Assembly (NCBI GenBank): GCA_910579145.1
Contig: CAJTTQ010000020.1
Location: 31,880 to 39,788 of the forward strand
Direction of reading: 5' to 3'
DNA: 7,909 bases
DNA from: an uncultured Eubacterium sp.
GTDB lineage: Bacteria > Bacillota > Clostridia > Lachnospirales > Lachnospiraceae
A model generated the notes under the pieces. It had not been told where the DNA came from, did no database searches, and saw only the letters and a list, made by a program, of their open reading frames with translations. Positions 6,331 through 7,909 of this stretch are shown piece by piece. Position 1 is the stretch's first letter. Each line of letters starts with the position of its first letter. A program made the position numbers and the translations under genes.

Positions 6331-7119
6331 ATGGAGAAAGCTTTTGAGGAACTGCAAATAAAGGATGATTTCATGTTCAGTGTTATTATGAGAAATCCCA
6401 AATTTTGCAAACCTTTTTTAGAACGGATACTTGGCATCAAGATATCCCGCATTGAATATCCGAAGTCGCAGGAGACAATAGATATTTCTGCAGATGCGAA
6501 AAGTGTACGTTTGGATATCTATGTAGAAGATGGGAAAGAAACCGTTTACAATATTGAAATGCAGACCACAGAGAATAAAAACCTTCCCAAACGAACAAGA
6601 TATTATCAAGGAATGATAGACTTGAATATCTTGGAAAAAGGAGATAATTACAAAAACTTGAAACGCAGTTTTATTATTTTTGTATGTACCTTTGATTTGT
6701 TTGGTGAAGGGCGACATATCTATACCTTTGAAAATCGCTGTATTCAAAATTTGGAGTTAGGTCTTGGAGATGATACAACGAAGATTATTTTAAATACGAA
6801 GGGTACAATGGATGATGTGACACCAGAAATGAAAAAGCTGCTTGATTTTATTGATGGTAAGGAACCGGAGGATGACTTTACCAGAGAATTAGATGAGGCA
6901 GTGCAGTCTGTCAGAAAGAATGAGAAATGGAGGTTGGATTATATGACTTTGCAGATGAATTATCAGGAGAAATATGAGCAGGGGGTAGAGCAGGAGAAAA
7001 GACAATCAGCATTAAGGATGATAGAGGCGGGGAAATTGTCATTAGAGGAAATTGCGTTGTATTCCGGTCTTACTATTGAACAGGTGTTTGAACTGGAAAA
7101 AGAATTACAACCAGTATAG
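6331..7119 (+). CDS. Rpn-family PD-(D/E)XK nuclease / putative transposase
   Basis: ATG 6331 follows AAAAGGGG at a 10-base spacing and gives 262 residues. The N-terminus (LQIKDDFMFSVIM, then CKPFLERILG) is the family's usual opening. The nuclease core has D62 in VRLDIYVED and E76-x-Q78 in YNIEMQ, fitting the D...ExQ form of the PD-(D/E)XK active site, followed by RTRYYQGMIDL and a SFIIFVCTFDLFG strand. A charged helical stretch (about residues 185-230) leads to a C-terminal helix pair, ALRMIEAGKLSLEEIALYSGL, that looks like a small helix-turn-helix. Rpn proteins of E. coli are DNA-cutting, recombination-promoting enzymes, and several have been linked to phage defence. All key residues are present, so the gene looks intact. 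It stands alone between its own promoter and a terminator. Confidence 0.9.
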   Translation: MEKAFEELQIKDDFMFSVIMRNPKFCKPFLERILGIKISRIEYPKSQETIDISADAKSVRLDIYVEDGKETVYNIEMQTTENKNLPKRTRYYQGMIDLNILEKGDNYKNLKRSFIIFVCTFDLFGEGRHIYTFENRCIQNLELGLGDDTTKIILNTKGTMDDVTPEMKKLLDFIDGKEPEDDFTRELDEAVQSVRKNEKWRLDYMTLQMNYQEKYEQGVEQEKRQSALRMIEAGKLSLEEIALYSGLTIEQVFELEKELQPV

Positions 7120-7150
7120 ATATGTGCATATTTGGAATAAGATATATATT

Positions 7151-7190
7151 AAAAGGACAGAGATTCTGGTTTTGGAATTTCTGTCCTTTT
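7151..7190 (+). terminator. Strong hairpin terminator after the Rpn gene, possibly bidirectional
   Basis: Bases 7151-7166 pair with 7175-7190 to form a 16-bp stem with one G-T pair, around an 8-base loop at 7167-7174. The outer arms are AAAAGGACAG and CTGTCCTTTT, so the T-run forms the base of the stem, followed by ACTTTTATT. The other strand also offers a T-rich tail, so it could stop transcription coming from the minus-strand transposase side as well. Confidence 0.85.
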
Positions 7191-7210
7191 ACTTTTATTG
7201 TTATGCCGGA

Positions 7211-7296
7211 GTGATGTAGAAATGGTGTAGATTCTCTCCATTTTGGTGTAGCAATGGTGTAGACAATGCCCAAAATGATGTAGGAATGATGTAGAT
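7211..7296. repeat. Six phased 11-bp direct repeats (iteron-like array)
   Basis: Six copies of an 11-bp unit with core RTGTAG (full form close to ATGRTGTAGAN) occur as three abutting pairs: 7211-7221/7222-7232, 7243-7253/7254-7264 and 7275-7285/7286-7296. Two 10-bp spacers of unrelated sequence separate the pairs. Core-to-core distances are 11, 21, 11, 21 and 11 bases, so all copies face one side of the helix. Such phasing is typical of operator arrays, replication iterons and ParR-bound centromeres. It lies just past the Rpn terminator in a gene-free stretch. The pattern is seen directly; the function is unknown. Confidence 0.8.
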
Positions 7297-7360
7297 TTCA
7301 TATTTTACGCTATTTAACGGTATATTATGGGGTTTCAGGGGCTGTGCCACTGACCGGATG

Positions 7361-7381
7361 GCGTTTTGTGACACAAAATGC
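7361..7381. other. Hairpin, possibly part of the insertion sequence end
   Basis: GCGTTTTGT (7361-7369) pairs with ACAAAATGC (7373-7381), nine pairs including one G-T, around a GAC loop. No T-run follows on either strand, so it is not an ordinary terminator. Just upstream is GGGGCTGTG at 7338-7346, which resembles the start of terminal repeats of some DDE insertion sequences. The stretch may be the IS end belonging to the transposase at 7554, but the other end is outside the window. Confidence 0.35.
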
Positions 7382-7553
7382 GTATCTGGCGAAAACCTTT
7401 GGGAATAGCCTCTCGGCTTCATAAGAGCTAGCTTAGATTTGCATATTGACAACTGAATATTGTGGGATTTTGGGAAAATATGAGATAAATGTGGAAAAAA
7501 GGGCGCACTTATCCCTTGGAAACCAATGACATTTTTTTGAAATTGTGGTATGA

Positions 7554-7909
7554 TTATTCTGTATTGGCAATCCGTGAGAATGTAAAAATGGTGTCTATAC
7601 GGGTTGGCATTTTCCATGCATCAAGGTGTTGGAGCATCATGATGGCATAGAGGCGGCAGTACCACATCTTGGAAGAACGGTGCCTGCCGTCTTCTAATTT
7701 ATAATCTATCTTTTCCCGTTTATTTGATCTCTCCACAGATGTCCGTTTGTTGTATTCCGATTTCCATTCCTTACTGTCTCTTGGCGGTATGTTAAAAATC
7801 CTTGGATTGTCTTTTTGCTGGATATGTACGGTTCTTCCGTATTTGGAATCAGAGCAGGGATGTTCGCAGAAACAGCCCTTCTTCCGGTTTGCAAGAGGAC
7901 AGCGGTATT
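7554..7909 (-). CDS. DDE transposase (IS4/IS1182-like), C-terminal part
   Basis: The minus strand is open from the window edge to a TAA at 7556-7554, giving the last 117 residues of a transposase whose N-terminus lies outside. A cysteine-rich segment near the edge (four Cys in 16 residues, with EHPC) is followed by YGRTVHI and then YNKRTSVERSNKREK. The latter fits exactly the Y-(2)-R-(3)-E-(6)-K signature of IS4-type DDE transposases: Y at 7754-7752, E at 7733-7731. That glutamate is the third catalytic acid. After it come KMWYCRLYAIMMLQHLDAW, a hydrophobic helix typical of the family's end. The other minus-strand frame at 7706-7894 is a shadow. This enzyme would cut and insert its own element; whether it is intact cannot be judged from here. 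Confidence 0.83.
   Translation of the reverse strand, partial: YRCPLANRKKGCFCEHPCSDSKYGRTVHIQQKDNPRIFNIPPRDSKEWKSEYNKRTSVERSNKREKIDYKLEDGRHRSSKMWYCRLYAIMMLQHLDAWKMPTRIDTIFTFSRIANTE

Larger units (their letters stand above)
7191..7553. other. Gene-free region between Rpn terminator and transposase
   Basis: This 363-base stretch has no credible gene. It holds the 11-bp repeat array (7211-7296), then a hairpin at 7361-7381, then about 170 AT-rich bases without recognisable structure up to the transposase stop codon. The open frame on the minus strand at 7201-7617 reads through the repeats and overlaps the transposase tail, and its product is low-quality sequence, so it is not annotated as a gene. 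Confidence 0.6.

Noticed and set aside
7211..7296. CRISPR array
   Set aside because: The repeats are 11 bp with 10-bp gaps between pairs, much too short for CRISPR repeats and spacers, and there are no cas genes.
7201..7617. Minus-strand 138-codon frame across the repeats
   Set aside because: It overlaps the transposase tail, crosses the repeat array and shows no domain or ribosome site.

Overview
The window looks like a chromosomal segment from a gut-type, low-GC Firmicute, most likely a Lachnospiraceae/Clostridiales relative. This rests on AGGAGG-type ribosome binding sites before almost every gene, near-consensus sigma-A promoters, and gene families (DUF3737, TnpV, Rpn nuclease, TcmP) common in that group. 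No gene was placed by database search; all family names come from reading the translated protein.

Region 1 (1-1330) is the apparent host backbone. A LysR-type regulator, cut by the window edge, is divergent from a DUF3737 gene; both have readable promoters within a 250-base intergenic region. DUF3737 stops about 70 residues early, and homology ends at about 1320. I read this as the left boundary of an inserted element.

Region 2 (about 1322-2540) is a small accessory operon: an orphan ParR-like ribbon-helix-helix protein, a 54-residue membrane peptide too short for routine gene calling, and a TnpV transposon protein. It starts at an extended -10 motif at the junction and ends at a clear hairpin terminator.

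Region 3 (2541-7190) is a compact defence-like cargo. It holds an XRE repressor followed by the first 80 codons of a broken TcmP gene, then a 990-residue protein fusing a TOTE-type archaeo-eukaryotic primase, an SF2 helicase and a C-terminal phospholipase-D-like domain that lacks the catalytic histidine and lysine. After that comes a PD-(D/E)XK Rpn-family nuclease with its own near-perfect promoter and a 16-bp hairpin terminator.

Region 4 (7191-7909) begins with a regular array of six 11-bp repeats in three abutting pairs, each pair separated by 10 bp, so all copies lie on one helical face. A hairpin-bearing non-coding stretch follows, then the C-terminal part of a minus-strand DDE transposase with an intact Y-(2)-R-(3)-E-(6)-K signature, running off the window.

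Taken together, this is an accessory element inserted into DUF3737, carrying remnants of at least two defence modules. The most intriguing items are the stand-alone primase-helicase-PLD fusion, the breakpoint that removed most of TcmP, and the phased 11-bp repeat array, which could be a centromere, replication iterons or an operator. No integrase or large serine recombinase and no right boundary are visible.
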